Assembly: GCA_023055355.1 (NCBI GenBank)
Contig: JALJCS010000010.1
Location: forward strand, 18,615,001-18,679,000
DNA from: Agelaius tricolor
Taxonomy: Eukaryota; Chordata; Aves; Passeriformes; Icteridae
Direction of reading: 5' to 3'
DNA length: 64,000 bases
Below, in pieces: positions 12,671 to 23,400 of the stretch. The notes beneath the pieces were generated by a model. The model did no database searches and had not been told where the DNA came from. It was given only the letters and a program-made list of their open reading frames with translations. The position numbers were made by a program, and so were the translations under genes. The stretch's first letter is position 1. Every line of letters begins with the position of its first letter.

Positions 12671-14119
12671 TCACAGGGAGTGACTACTTTTCTATTACAA
12701 AGTGAACTCTTACCAGTATTCAGTAAAGTCTGTTTCAGTTGTCAAAGATAGACTCACAACATTAAAACATTTTATGCTAAAGGCAAGTTCAAATACTGTA
12801 GATGCTATTTCCTTTTCAAATTATTTCTTTATTCAATGGCTGGAACATTTAAGAAAATGAAACTAAGCACTACCAACCACTATAAAATTAAGTTCTGTCT
12901 CTATGGGCTTTTTTTCCTTGCTACTCTGAGAGTTCCTCATAGTAGCTGCATTATTAATAATCATGAGAGTGGGGTTTTCCATATGTCTTTTGAAAAGAGT
13001 GACTTGAAGAAGTTACTAAGTCAAAAGAACTCTTTGTAGAACAATTAGAATGAGTTAAATTGCATAAGACAGACATCACCAAGGTTTATAGTCTTTTAGC
13101 ATGACATAGAAAAAAATCTCTTCACACTGGCTGTAAAATAGCTGTACCAGAGCTCCTCACACACACCACACTGATGCATGTGCTTAATGCAAATAAACAC
13201 ACTTGCTGTGCTCTCTTCAAACTCTCTGGCTCAAGGAGATGACAGTCATTTGTCTAAAACTTATTACATTTGACACAGTCAAGAATTTTATCAAGGTTTA
13301 AAGAGAGAAGGTGTTTCACAGAACATCTCCTGCAATATTACAGAGAAAAAATGCACTGGCAGGAAATGGATTTCAGATACAAAGCATAAAATACTTCTCT
13401 TTCAACAAACAACTACTACAGCTTTTATTAAAAAATGCATATCAATAGAAACTAATTATTGTCCATTAAATTACACTCTGGTTGTATTGCTATTAATTAC
13501 TTTTTTGCATTCACAGAAACTGACATTAGCTTCTTTTTTTCTTTTTTTTTTTTCTTGAAATATCCAGGCAGATTTTATTCAGAAATGACTTTAAAAATAT
13601 CAGAATTGCAAGCAGAGATGTGACCAGACCCTGTTCCAGGAAATATTTTAGCATATGCTTATTTTCATCTTTGCTAAGACAGTATATCTTCACTTACTTA
13701 TCTTTAGTGTATGGCCTGGTTTCTTCTTTCAGAGGGTGTTAAATTGTTCCTTACACTTTTTTTACTTGTTTCCAAAGTGGTTTTGTTATTTTTAATTTTT
13801 TTAAAATGAATCTTTTGTTACATAATTGAAAAAAGAGCCACTCCTAGGTGCAAATAAAAATTTCCTTTATTTTCATTATTTTTTATAATTTTATGTTTAA
13901 ATGCTTTGTATTTACATAATATATGCACTGCAGGACCAGCCTCATTTCTCAGCCACAATTTAATGCAATTAAAATGTTTATGTGAAAGCCTTTGCAAGCA
14001 TAGCACCTTTGTACTACCTGACTGAGCAGTTTTAAAGATACTTAATTTGCAGTTTTCTCTTAGACAGTTTGATAATGAAATATGTTTTTGTGTTTTGGGT
14101 CCCAAGTCTGTAAATGGAT

Positions 14120-14148
14120 AAGATTGATGTGAAAATCACATCAATCTT
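14120..14148. repeat. Perfect 13-bp inverted repeat with 3-nt loop
   Basis: Arm AAGATTGATGTGA (14120-14132) faces its exact complement TCACATCAATCTT (14136-14148) across AAA. The stem is perfect but far shorter than a microRNA precursor. Confidence 0.9.
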
Positions 14149-14524
14149 TTGGCATAAGCACGCACACAGATTTTGGAGTGTTGCAGTCAATATCTGGAAG
14201 AAAGTATTCCTAAACACATATCTTAATGTAGAGTTTTGGTGTAGCATTTTACAAGATCTGAATGGTTTGCTGAATTCTGAGCTGAAAAAGGTCACTTTTT
14301 TCCCCCCTATGGTCATAGTGGCTATCCTGTCATTGTATCTTTTGGGACAAATTATTTGAAATTAATGGTTATCTGAATTGCTTTTTTCTCCCATAAGTCT
14401 GAAATATGCACAGTATTCACATTTTGAAGAGATTTTGGTGCTAATGGATGGAGCTGTGTATCTGCAATGGTACCCTGGATGTTGGTACACTAATAGAGGA
14501 TACACAGTTTGTACACAGATAGAA

Positions 14525-14565
14525 ACACACACACATATATATATATATAGCAGCTGCTATATATA
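14525..14565. repeat. (AC)n(AT)n microsatellite ending in a 24-bp palindrome
   Basis: An AC run (14525-14534) passes into an AT run (14535-14549). It is followed by a perfect 24-bp palindrome (14542-14565) centred on CAGCTG: 12-bp left arm 14542-14553, right arm 14554-14565. The centre is an E-box-type hexamer. Confidence 0.88.
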
Positions 14566-15065
14566 AGTCTGGGAAGAGGCATAAACCAGGGTTTGTTCAC
14601 AGTACAGGAATAAGGATGCACACAAGCAAACAGTTCAGCAAGTGAAGAACAGAAGATTACCTTTCCATAAGGCATGTTATCACAACTCACTGCTGTGGAA
14701 TGTACAGAGGCCAAAAATTACAAGGGATTTAAAGAAAATTACATGAATTCATAGAAGACAAAATCTCAGAAGTTGTTAGAAATATTTCTGGGATTTTTGG
14801 TTTAGCAAGCCTTTGAATGGTTGTTGGGGGCTGGAAAGATATGCCAGCTTGCTGAGCAAACTAAACCATTGGGTCTCTGCAGTTGTTAGTTCTGAATTTT
14901 CTCTCTATATTTACTAAATGAAGAATTTGGTTTGTATTTATTTGTTTAAATCATTATGTTCAAATGTGATATTTGGAAAATTTTATTCAAACAGAGATAC
15001 TTCTTCCTAGAAAACAATTTTTTTCAGCTGACAGTTTCTAAAATATGGGAGTAAAATGTTAGTGC

Positions 15066-15092
15066 TTTCAAGCCTGTTCAACAGGCTTGAAA
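15066..15092. repeat. 27-nt near-perfect palindrome
   Basis: Arm TTTCAAGCCTGTT (15066-15078) and its exact complement AACAGGCTTGAAA (15080-15092) are separated by a single C. An exact 13-bp arm is unusual in unique DNA and suggests a templated replication event or a dyad binding site. Confidence 0.9.
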
Positions 15093-15205
15093 AACTTCGG
15101 ATCATTTGGTAGAGGCCTAGTGAATTAAGAATAAATTTAACCAGGGGCTTACAATAAAGCACCGATTTCACTTGTAGTAATGTCTGACTCTCAGTTTTGC
15201 TGACA

Positions 15206-15230
15206 TGTATGTGTGTTTGTGTGTGTGTAT
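15206..15230. repeat. GT-rich microsatellite
   Basis: Imperfect GT repeat, interrupted by AT and TT dinucleotides. Simple repeat only. Confidence 0.85.
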
Positions 15231-16719
15231 TTTAGAGGATGCACTGTATGCTTTGGTTGATAAATCTGTAGTCAACTCAAAGGATATAAAAACATTCAGC
15301 ATGTTTTAAATAGATGTACAGTAAAACCAAGGTCTGAATTATTTTTTGTGGAATAAGTCTGGGTTTTAGTTTATAGAGGTGGTGGAACAATGATATTGAC
15401 TTACATAGTTAAGCAAATGATTCAATTTCAAAACCTGTATATGATTCTTTTTTTATCCTGCAGGCAGAAGCTGATGGAAGCATCCTGGGTGATTTCTGAG
15501 TTTAAGGTAAATGAGCCCAAAACAATTTTGTTATTTAGGATAATTTGTGGACGTCTGTTTGAAGCCTAATATAGTCTCATAGCAAGGGTGGGTACAAAGC
15601 AAAAATGAGTATAGGGTTCAGCTGTGCATGTATTCTGTCACAAAAATATTTCTCCAGTTATAATACAGTCAACTTACAATTTTCTGTACCTGCATTGCAT
15701 AGATTTCATCTACAGCAGCCCCAATAACTTAGTCCAGACTGTGATCTATGACAGAAGTTGCATTTAAAGAGGGATTGGTATATTGGAGGTGGACTTGTGG
15801 AAAACTGAGCCTTAACAAAGGTGAAGGAGAGCCCATCAAGTTTTTGTTGCTTTCTGTGCTAGAGAAGGAGAAGTTAATGGAAGGAGGAAAAAAATAAGTG
15901 ATGTGAGGGATTAGGACATCTGCAACATCCTTTTTAATGAAAAGAAGCAGGGTAGGTGACACGTGCCTCTACCAGGCACAGGGAGTAAGGTGAAGTTTTA
16001 CATGCATTGCTACATATATGGGGATAAAGGACCATAGGAAAGATGCAAGACATAAAAGGAACCTGCCAGACCTCATTGAAGCTTCAGTACAGAAGTGTTG
16101 GTGTGAGCTGGTGCCCACCTAATTGGTGTGAGTGGCAGATAACCCTGTGAACTGGAACATCTGAGGAAAAATAGATTATTTATGGGAGCAGGTTAGAATT
16201 TACCATGTAGGTCTGCATCAGGCTGCAGTTCCATGCCTGCTTGACACCACTTCCAAAGCCCTTCCTGTGCCTAGCTAGCAAGGCTGGAGTTGTGGGAGGA
16301 GAAGAGGGAGAGGGCAGTCCTGAAATCAGAGGGACAGTACACACCTGAGCAGCTGTACAGTAATGTACTCTGTCTGCTGGAGAACAAGTATGGCAAGCAA
16401 GGGGGTATATTCATCTCCTCAACCTATTGGTTCTATATCTCCTGGGGCCTCCAAAGAACCCTTTGAATGTACTTACTTGAAAAGTACTGGGCTGAAACAG
16501 TTACTATGTTAAAAGTGGTTTTTTTCCTAGTTTTCTCTTTTTAAGATAGAGTCTACTTTAGCTCATATAAGAATTTGGGCCTTGTTTTAAACTCTAAATG
16601 CAATAAACCTAATTAATCTGTTTATGTATATCCTTATAAAATGGGGAAAAAAAGAAAAAAAGTCCATCATCTGGATTTTAGATAATCCATGTAACATTTA
16701 AAGATACATTACTTTCAAG

Positions 16720-16750
16720 ACCATCCTTTTGTTTAATGGAAAAGGATGGT
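16720..16750. repeat. Perfect 11-bp inverted repeat with 9-nt loop
   Basis: Arm ACCATCCTTTT (16720-16730) and complement AAAAGGATGGT (16740-16750) flank the loop GTTTAATGG. It is followed by a T-rich stretch, as in an intrinsic terminator, but this is vertebrate DNA and no transcription unit points at it. Confidence 0.88.
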
Positions 16751-16999
16751 GCTTTTTGTGACTTAATCTGAATAAACATCTCCATTGTTTCTGTCAGTTA
16801 ATGATCACTTCCAACATTTTCGTAACCAATTTGTTTTTCCAAAGAGAAAAATAAAAAGTACTTAGCAACCAAAATCAGCAGAGCGATTACCTATTTCACC
16901 TCTTTTAAGCCTAATTTCTCCTTTTGAAAGGTAATAGTCTCAGATTTCTAATACAACCTAAAAATTGGATTGCTTTGGCCTTCTACCAGCCTCTGAAAG

Positions 17000-17300
17000 A
17001 GTTATCATCTGAGCTCGAGTGCGCCCATGCTGCTGCCCATGCACTGAATTTGGCTGGGGGAGGGGGCGGTTCTGCCATGCTGAGCAGCTGCAAAATTGGG
17101 CCCTCACAAGAGAAATTATTCTGGTAGGCAGCCAGGAAGAACAAATATTGGGAGCTGCAGCTCCAGACCCACAGTCACACAATGCTTCAGCCTCAGCTCT
17201 GCTCGCTCAGTGCCCGCGTGTGAGAGCCTGGCCTCCGATGCCTCCAGCACCTCCCGTATCCCAGCGCCCGCCTGCACACGGGAGGGATGGAGGCAGGCAT
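17000..17300. promoter_or_regulatory. Small CpG cluster with GC box
   Basis: About ten CpG dinucleotides fall between 17014 and 17281, eight of them in the last 80 bp (17203-17281), in a window where CpG is otherwise rare. A GGGGGCGG Sp1-type box lies near 17061, and GAGCTC/CTGCAG-rich sequence sits between. This could be an unannotated transcript promoter or an unmethylated regulatory element; it is shorter and weaker than a typical CpG-island promoter. The frames crossing it are stop-poor because of composition. Confidence 0.3.
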
Positions 17301-18500
17301 GCATGAACACCAAAACAAAGCCAGCTTGGTCTAGCTTCAGGCCAGATCACTTGGAGAGTATCCTTTCAATAACGACTTGCAAGCTTTCAGACTTTTATTT
17401 GGATTATTTGCATTTGCAGGCAGTAATAAGAGAATTAGTTTTGTCTTCTGCTGGCATTTCATTTTTTCCCATATACTCACAATTTGCCAAGAAGATTCCC
17501 TTTCCCTCCCAAATAATAATAAAATCTCAGTACATTGTTCAACCCTACTTTACATATTTTCCTCTTCTAGGACATCTGTACTCTGCATACTTTTGCATTC
17601 TCCCCTCACCCTTTTCTCCTCAGCTGCTCCATGTTTTTAAGTCTCTCAGGAGGGGTTAATTCTTTACAGCTGCGTCCTGCTTGCCAGGAGTCTCACATGT
17701 GCAAATTATTAATCTTTTCTATTGCTACAGTAACTCCCAAGGCTTTAAACACCCCCTACCTAAAACTGGCCCTTTTCCAGAAAAACTTTTCATATTCCCT
17801 CACTGAAAGATAATTTGGTCCCCTGCAGGGTTTGCACTGTTATTTAGCACAATTGCCTAAGTAGAGTTCCTTATTTCCACATAATAATTTACAAATTGGA
17901 ATTTAATTTAAAAATTTAAACTCCAGAGTATTAAATTTCTCTAGTTGTTGTACAATTGATTTGTTAGTTTGTTTGGGGTTTTGTTTATTCTGGGGTTTTT
18001 TTAGAAAATGACATAGTTTTATTCTGTTTTGCTTTTAACCTTCAGTTTTGAATAATGTGTGTAGTTTAGTGATTGTAATGATAATGATGTGATATGCAAT
18101 TTGTAATGCCAACTGATGTAGCTAGGCTTCCTTTCCATGGAACACAGAAGCTGGTTCTTAAATATGGAATGACTTAACTGACTAAGCACAGAATGTTCTA
18201 AATTTTTATTTAATAAGAGGTCTGGTTATTAACATCTGTTTAGCCCACTTATGTTTTCAATTTGTGATATTAATTCGATGCAGTTACTCCATGGTTTATA
18301 TCAGCAATCAGACAGGGACATATAAGTGCCCATATTGTGTGATTCTCACCAGATACAGGTCTATGCACAAATAGAAATCCACTGGTGGTGTGCACACATC
18401 TCTGTGTCTACAGGCATAAACACACACATTGTTTTGGTCTGGGATGACTGATGAGCTGGCATTTTTTTCTACCCTCTGTCTTTCTGATGTGTTCTCCTGA
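17300..18500. other. Noncoding unique DNA
   Basis: AT-rich unique sequence with T-rich patches around 17960-18010. No exon, RNA gene or repeat family is recognised. Confidence 0.6.
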
Positions 18501-19300
18501 TTTCATATTTATTTCTCAGCTATTGATTGGATATCATTATGACACTTCCAAGCTTCCAAATAAATAATTTATTTTGAAAGTTAGATATGTCATAATAAAG
18601 CATTAAGACACTCCAGGCAGTGTATTTCTGGCTGATTATATACCTCCAGTGGTATTATAAGGTACAGGCAGAGGACTGAGTGATTTTAAACACCTGACAA
18701 GTGCAATAATCCCCAAGAAGTGCATGGCCTGGAGCATCTTACTGCTGTTATGAAACAGAATTTATAAATAAAAATAAGAAGAACAGCCAAACCTATTTAT
18801 TTGTGAGGCATTACGACTCTAGAATGACATTACTAAGGACCAATCACTAACTTTGGTTTGCACTGATTAATGTAGCAGTCATTTCCTAGTGTGAACAATA
18901 AACCCAAATATTCCTAAGAAAACATTAAACAGCTTTGAGTTTAATGTGTGCAAAGGAAATGTAAAGGTAGTTTAGTTGCAAGGCAGACACATGATCTGTT
19001 TAATATATACAGAAGGCCTCCCTGCAGGCCAATTAAAAAACCTTCCAAACAATGCTGACTATTAATTCACGCAGTATTTATAACTCAAGTGAGTTAAATT
19101 TTAGCATCTCAGTGAAGAGCTCTGTAAGGAGGAGAAATAGATTTCATTAGGACAATAACCAGATATGAATTGTGTTTTGTTCTGTGAAGTAAATTTTAAA
19201 CAAACCTTTCAACGGCAAAGAGGTTATGCTGCTTGTAGATTATTTTCTCATTAGGAATAAAAATCCTGATAAAGAAGTCTACTTCTGAAAACTTAATACG
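18500..19300. promoter_or_regulatory. Candidate noncoding regulatory block
   Basis: Long unique AT-rich stretch without simple repeats, with TAATTA-like and ATTAAT cores (for example CTATTAATTCACGC near 19059 and CTGATTAATGTAG near 18862) and repeated AATAAA/TTATTT strings. It looks like the slowly evolving noncoding DNA found around developmental genes. Comparative data are needed to support this. Confidence 0.2.
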
Positions 19301-19780
19301 TGTAGCTTATAAAACTGAAACTCTAAGAAGATGCTGGAGCATGTAGTGGTATCATCAAAGCTGTAGTTGAACAAATACTATCATAAAGAGCAGTTATAAA
19401 GAAGTGTTTTGTTTTATTTGTTTTTCTGTTGTATATATAAAAATACAACTTCAGAAATGTCATAGTTAACACATTTAACTGTTGGACATTGAAAATCTTC
19501 CTTGTGATTCACGGCCTGAGACTCAGTGTAATCAAGGGCTCTTACATTCTTGTGCATAAGCACAAGCTGGAGTAACTTTCCTCTTTAACTCTGTAGCAGG
19601 GGAAATATGCTCAGGTAAAGGGGATCACCCTGAAAATAACATGGGATGTCTGTGATAGAGGTGAAAGTATGGAAGAAGTTCTGTGCTTCTGTGCTGCAAA
19701 TAACTTATATCCTGAAGAAAGAGAAATCTTTTTGCATTATTTTACCCTGCTCAGCACTGGAGCTTCAATGTCTTATGGAG
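19300..19780. other. Noncoding unique DNA
   Basis: Nothing is recognised except a 63-codon frame that runs into the following CR1 fragment. Confidence 0.6.
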
Positions 19781-19960
19781 ATCACAGAAGCATTAGGGCT
19801 GGAAAAGATCCCTAAGGTTGTCAATGCCAAACATTAGCCCACCCACCTCCATGTTCACTGCTAAGCCACATCCCCAGGGCCACATCCACATTCCTTTTGC
19901 ACACTTCCAGGGGTGTGAGGATATCTTGTCACATTTACTGTTGAACAGGTAGTGGGAGTG
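19780..19960 (-). mobile_element. CR1 LINE 3'-end fragment, antisense
   Basis: The plus strand reads as the reverse complement of a CR1 tail. It begins ATCACAGAAGCATTAGGGCT, followed by the TGGAAAAGATCCCTAAGGTT block, then the segment ending in ACACTTCCAGGGG that is diagnostic of sauropsid CR1 3' ends. The element's sense strand is therefore minus. Terminal octamer repeats are not intact, and the 5' (higher-coordinate) limit blurs after about 19950. It is clearly diverged and inactive. Confidence 0.85.
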
Positions 19961-22510
19961 GATGCAGGTGGCTCCTTCTACCCAGCAAGGGGCTTTGCCT
20001 TATCCTGAGCAGGGCTGTGCAGGGTCAGTGAGGGTGTGGTAGCGTTGTCCCCGGGTTAGTGTCTCCCACCACACAGACACACATGTGCACACCATTTCCT
20101 TAGCTTTTTCCAGCCCATAAGATCCAATTAATTGCTTCACATGCTACATTCTTCATAATGAGAGTGGGCCACAAGGACAGTATGCTGGTAAGCTTTTCTG
20201 TTCTGAAAGGAAAGTCCATCACTCCCACAGTGTACCAGTTCAGTGCTGTGAAATAATCCCTGGCTCTTGTTTTACCCTTCCCTTGGGGTATCTGCTCCAC
20301 TGAATGACCCCATCATGCTCGGTGCATTGAGATTTTGAAACTAGCTGCTAACTACTGTGGATGCATTTCCTGACCTTACTGGTGGGAATTGAACCAAAGT
20401 CTCTCAAGTGCTGTAGGATCTAATTAATATGCATCTTATTCCAGGAAAGACTCATTACTTTATAGATATTTATATAAGGGGTATGTCTGCTATAATGGTT
20501 AATAACTATGAATAAAGTTTCATTTCTGATAGAAGAATAAAGCTTTTGTTTAGATATGGATTTTTAGTTTTATTAAAAAAATTAGAAAGTATGATTATGA
20601 TAATTGGGTGAGAGTTCCAAATGGTCACACAAAGTTTTTATTCTTGCCTTTAGTACTAGCCACAATCAACTCTCCTTCCTCACCTAAAATTTAAACAAGA
20701 GACAGGGAAGAACTAATTTAAAAATTAATTCAAAGCATTAAAAAAGGATCCAGAGTGAGTCTGTGCTGGATATGGAAAACTTGTAGAGTATGAGAAAGTG
20801 AAGTGAGTTATGGGTGACAAGGTATTGAAATAATAAGTGTAAGCAAAGTCCTGTCCTTTCTGAACTGAGAAAAGGCATACTGCAGTAACAAAGGCTACCT
20901 ATGGATCTGGTATCCCCTGATGTTTGGGAAGTGTAAGGGTTTTTTTAGAACATTTGAAAGCTTACTCTGACACACAGCTTTTATTGTGGCTAAAATTTTT
21001 GGCAACACTATAAAGCCTTCAGTCCCCAAAGGAATTAGCTGGTGCTGCAGAGAGGACAAACTCCAGTGGCTGGGCAGACCAGGCATGTGTATTTACTCTC
21101 TCTCAGGTTTTGCTCAACAGGTAGAAATGACAAAATAACCTCAATGCTTCAAAATCACATGATTTTAAAGCAAATTTGGAGGCTCAAAATTTTTGGACAA
21201 CCAAACTTTAATGCTTAGTTATGCTGCACATAACGATTCAGTCATATTGTCAAACCAGAGGAACTGAAATACTGTAAGCTGATCAAAGGTGTTTTCATAG
21301 TAACATTTTACCATGGATATACCTTACTGTACTTTAACATGCATATGACTTAAGGTTTCTGTGAAGTTCAGTTTTACTGAACTACCTCCAAAGAAAATAG
21401 TAGGAATCGGAGACGATGCAAATATGGGGTGCAGTCCTGCAGTGCTTGTCACCTTGGGACAGTGGTGACAGTTACCAGCAGTGTCATTCAGCTGCAATTG
21501 CAGGGGTTTGTTAATCACTGTATAAAAGTTACATTTTTGGCCACTTTGGAAAGCAGTGATAATTCTTCCCTATCTCATTCCACAGTCCACAGGAGCAGAA
21601 GAAGTTCCAGGCAGTCCTGGGCAGTTTTTTGCCACGTTTATCCTTGTGGAGAATCACAGCACATGTGCAAAGATGATGTGTGAATTCATGAGGTACTCCA
21701 TGGCATCTGTGAACATGTGTGTCAAGGTATGTTAATTTTAAAATGGCAATTGCTCTATCACTCAACAGCCCTTAGATCCATGCAAGGGAGGGAGTGCTTA
21801 GGAAGAGGAAAAGCCAGGGAAATAAATGAATGTTTAAGGGAGATTTTTATTTAAAAAAAATGTATATCTTACAAAAAATAATCCTTGGAGTAACATGACA
21901 CTCTTGCAGTGCATGGTTTGATAAGTAAGGGAAGCTTGAAACTTGGTTTTCTAGGTAGCTGTTGGTTTTGTCCTTTGGAAGTGAGGCTTGGAGCACTGTA
22001 CCTGTGTGTTTGCTCCAAGCCAGCAGTGCTGCTTTTTTGACAAACTGTGGCAATGGCAAATTCACATTCGGAAGAGACTGTCCCAGTGGTTCTGTGGCTT
22101 TTACTGAGACATGCCACCCTGGGCTGCTGAACACTTTCTCTTCTTCATGGTCTCCTGTTCTTGTTTGGCCTTGCTCCAGTCTGTGCTGAAACCTTTTCCT
22201 GCCTCTGTTCATGCTAATCCACAGCAACAAGAGCAAATGGGAATGAGTCAGGTCACTTGTCACCAGCTGCACGGGGCTGAAGTTCTGGGTTACCCCTCTT
22301 CTACTCACCCCAATCCATACACAAGCTCACATGTACCTGCTTCTATTTCTGTGGCCCACCCAGTGTGGGAGCTTGTTGAGGCTTACTTAGGAAGCATCAC
22401 AGGGTTGAATGGACAGATATCACAGCAGAGCTACCTGGTTTATTGCTTTATGTTATCTGAGCTCAGTTATTGGAAATTTATAGCTGCATGCTGTGAGGTA
22501 AAGCCAGCAA
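19960..22510. other. Noncoding DNA between two CR1 fragments
   Basis: Unique DNA. The 21847-22308 minus frame (153 codons) overlaps a 134-codon plus frame and matches no family. An exon-like segment with an open frame lies at 21586-21726 (a finding). A TG/CA-rich patch lies near 20075-20095. Confidence 0.55.
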
Positions 22511-23400
22511 CATAGGAACATAGGAATGGTCCTACTGCTTTTGGTTGAGGTTCATCCAGTCCAGCATCCTTCTTCTGACGGTGAATGTCCATACAGACAA
22601 AGGCAGCATGTTGCTACCTCTTCTACTCTACACTTCCAACAGTTTTCAGCTCAGGGTATTTCCTGAGCTGGATGTTTCTTGCAGTAAACTCAACAGAATT
22701 CTTCTGTGTGTGCTGTCCCAGCCCTCCCTTGTGACCTCTGCAGTGAGTTCCACTAATTTGCTCACTCATGCTCAAACTTTCATTCTTGAACTGGGTTTTA
22801 TTTGTTGCTGCCTACATTTCTGAGAATTGGTGAACTGATGCTATGGGAAACCCTTTCACTCTTTCCTGACTGCTCATGGAGGGACTTGAGCATTCATTCT
22901 TAGTTTGCTTTTTCAAGCTGAGGAGTTCTTGCATACCCAGTCCTTTGCACTGATATACAATATCCTTACCGGCCTTTTTTCATTTAACCATATCCTCCTG
23001 AAAAGAGACCAGAACTGCAGAAATATTAAAAATGCAAGTGAGTCATAGGTTTATTCAAAGGCAGTGTTTACTTCTGTTTTATTTCTATTCATTCCTAGAA
23101 ATTCTTAACAGTTTATTTGCTGCTTTGACTGATAATGAGCACTGACCTAATTCTTTCTTGGACCTATAGTATTTTCTACTGTTGAATCACAATTGTCAGT
23201 TCAGAACCTATTTGCACATATTTGAAGTTTAGAGTTTTTCCAGTGTGTGTAGCATTCCTTTATTCATAGGGAAATTAATCTGCCATGACATTGACCAGGC
23301 ATGCAGCCTTTTAGGGTCCCTCCCTGCAATTCCTGGCAGTCAGTCATTGTCCTCAATACACTATATTTTGTAAATGCAGAACTGGGTTTTGCCTTGATGT
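22511..23400 (-). mobile_element. Ancient CR1 LINE fragment (ORF2 C-terminus and 3' tail), antisense
   Basis: The 3' end sits at 22511, where the plus strand reads CATAGGAACATAGGAATGGT and then the antisense of the CR1 tail (GGTTCATCCAGTCCAGCATC). Farther in are the antisense counterparts of the thumb region of ORF2: GACCAGAACTGCAG at about 23008, TTAACAGTTTATTTGCTGCT near 23105 and GAAATTAATCTGCCATGACA near 23270. These correspond to the conserved CR1 segments around the RPHLEYCVQ, KKAN and WQMKFN motifs. Frames are broken by many stops and small indels, so it is a dead copy of an old amniote-wide subfamily. The 5' limit is uncertain. Confidence 0.85.

Larger units (their letters stand above)
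12670..17000. other. Noncoding AT-rich DNA with palindromes and simple repeats
   Basis: No gene or known repeat family is seen. Contents include T-rich runs at about 13531-13555, a cluster of perfect hairpins (14120-14148, 14542-14565, 15066-15092, 16720-16750), a composite AC/AT microsatellite and a GT-rich tract near 15206. A 43-bp exon-like segment (15464-15506) has a pyrimidine-rich 3' splice sequence and a GTAAATG 5' splice sequence. Confidence 0.55.

Noticed and set aside
14120..14148. Possible microRNA precursor
   Set aside because: The stem is only 13 bp with a 3-nt loop; a precursor needs a stem of roughly 25-33 bp.
21847..22308. 153-codon minus-strand reading frame
   Set aside because: Overlaps a 134-codon plus frame, ends in low-complexity residues, and shows no domain. 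It lies next to a CR1 fragment.
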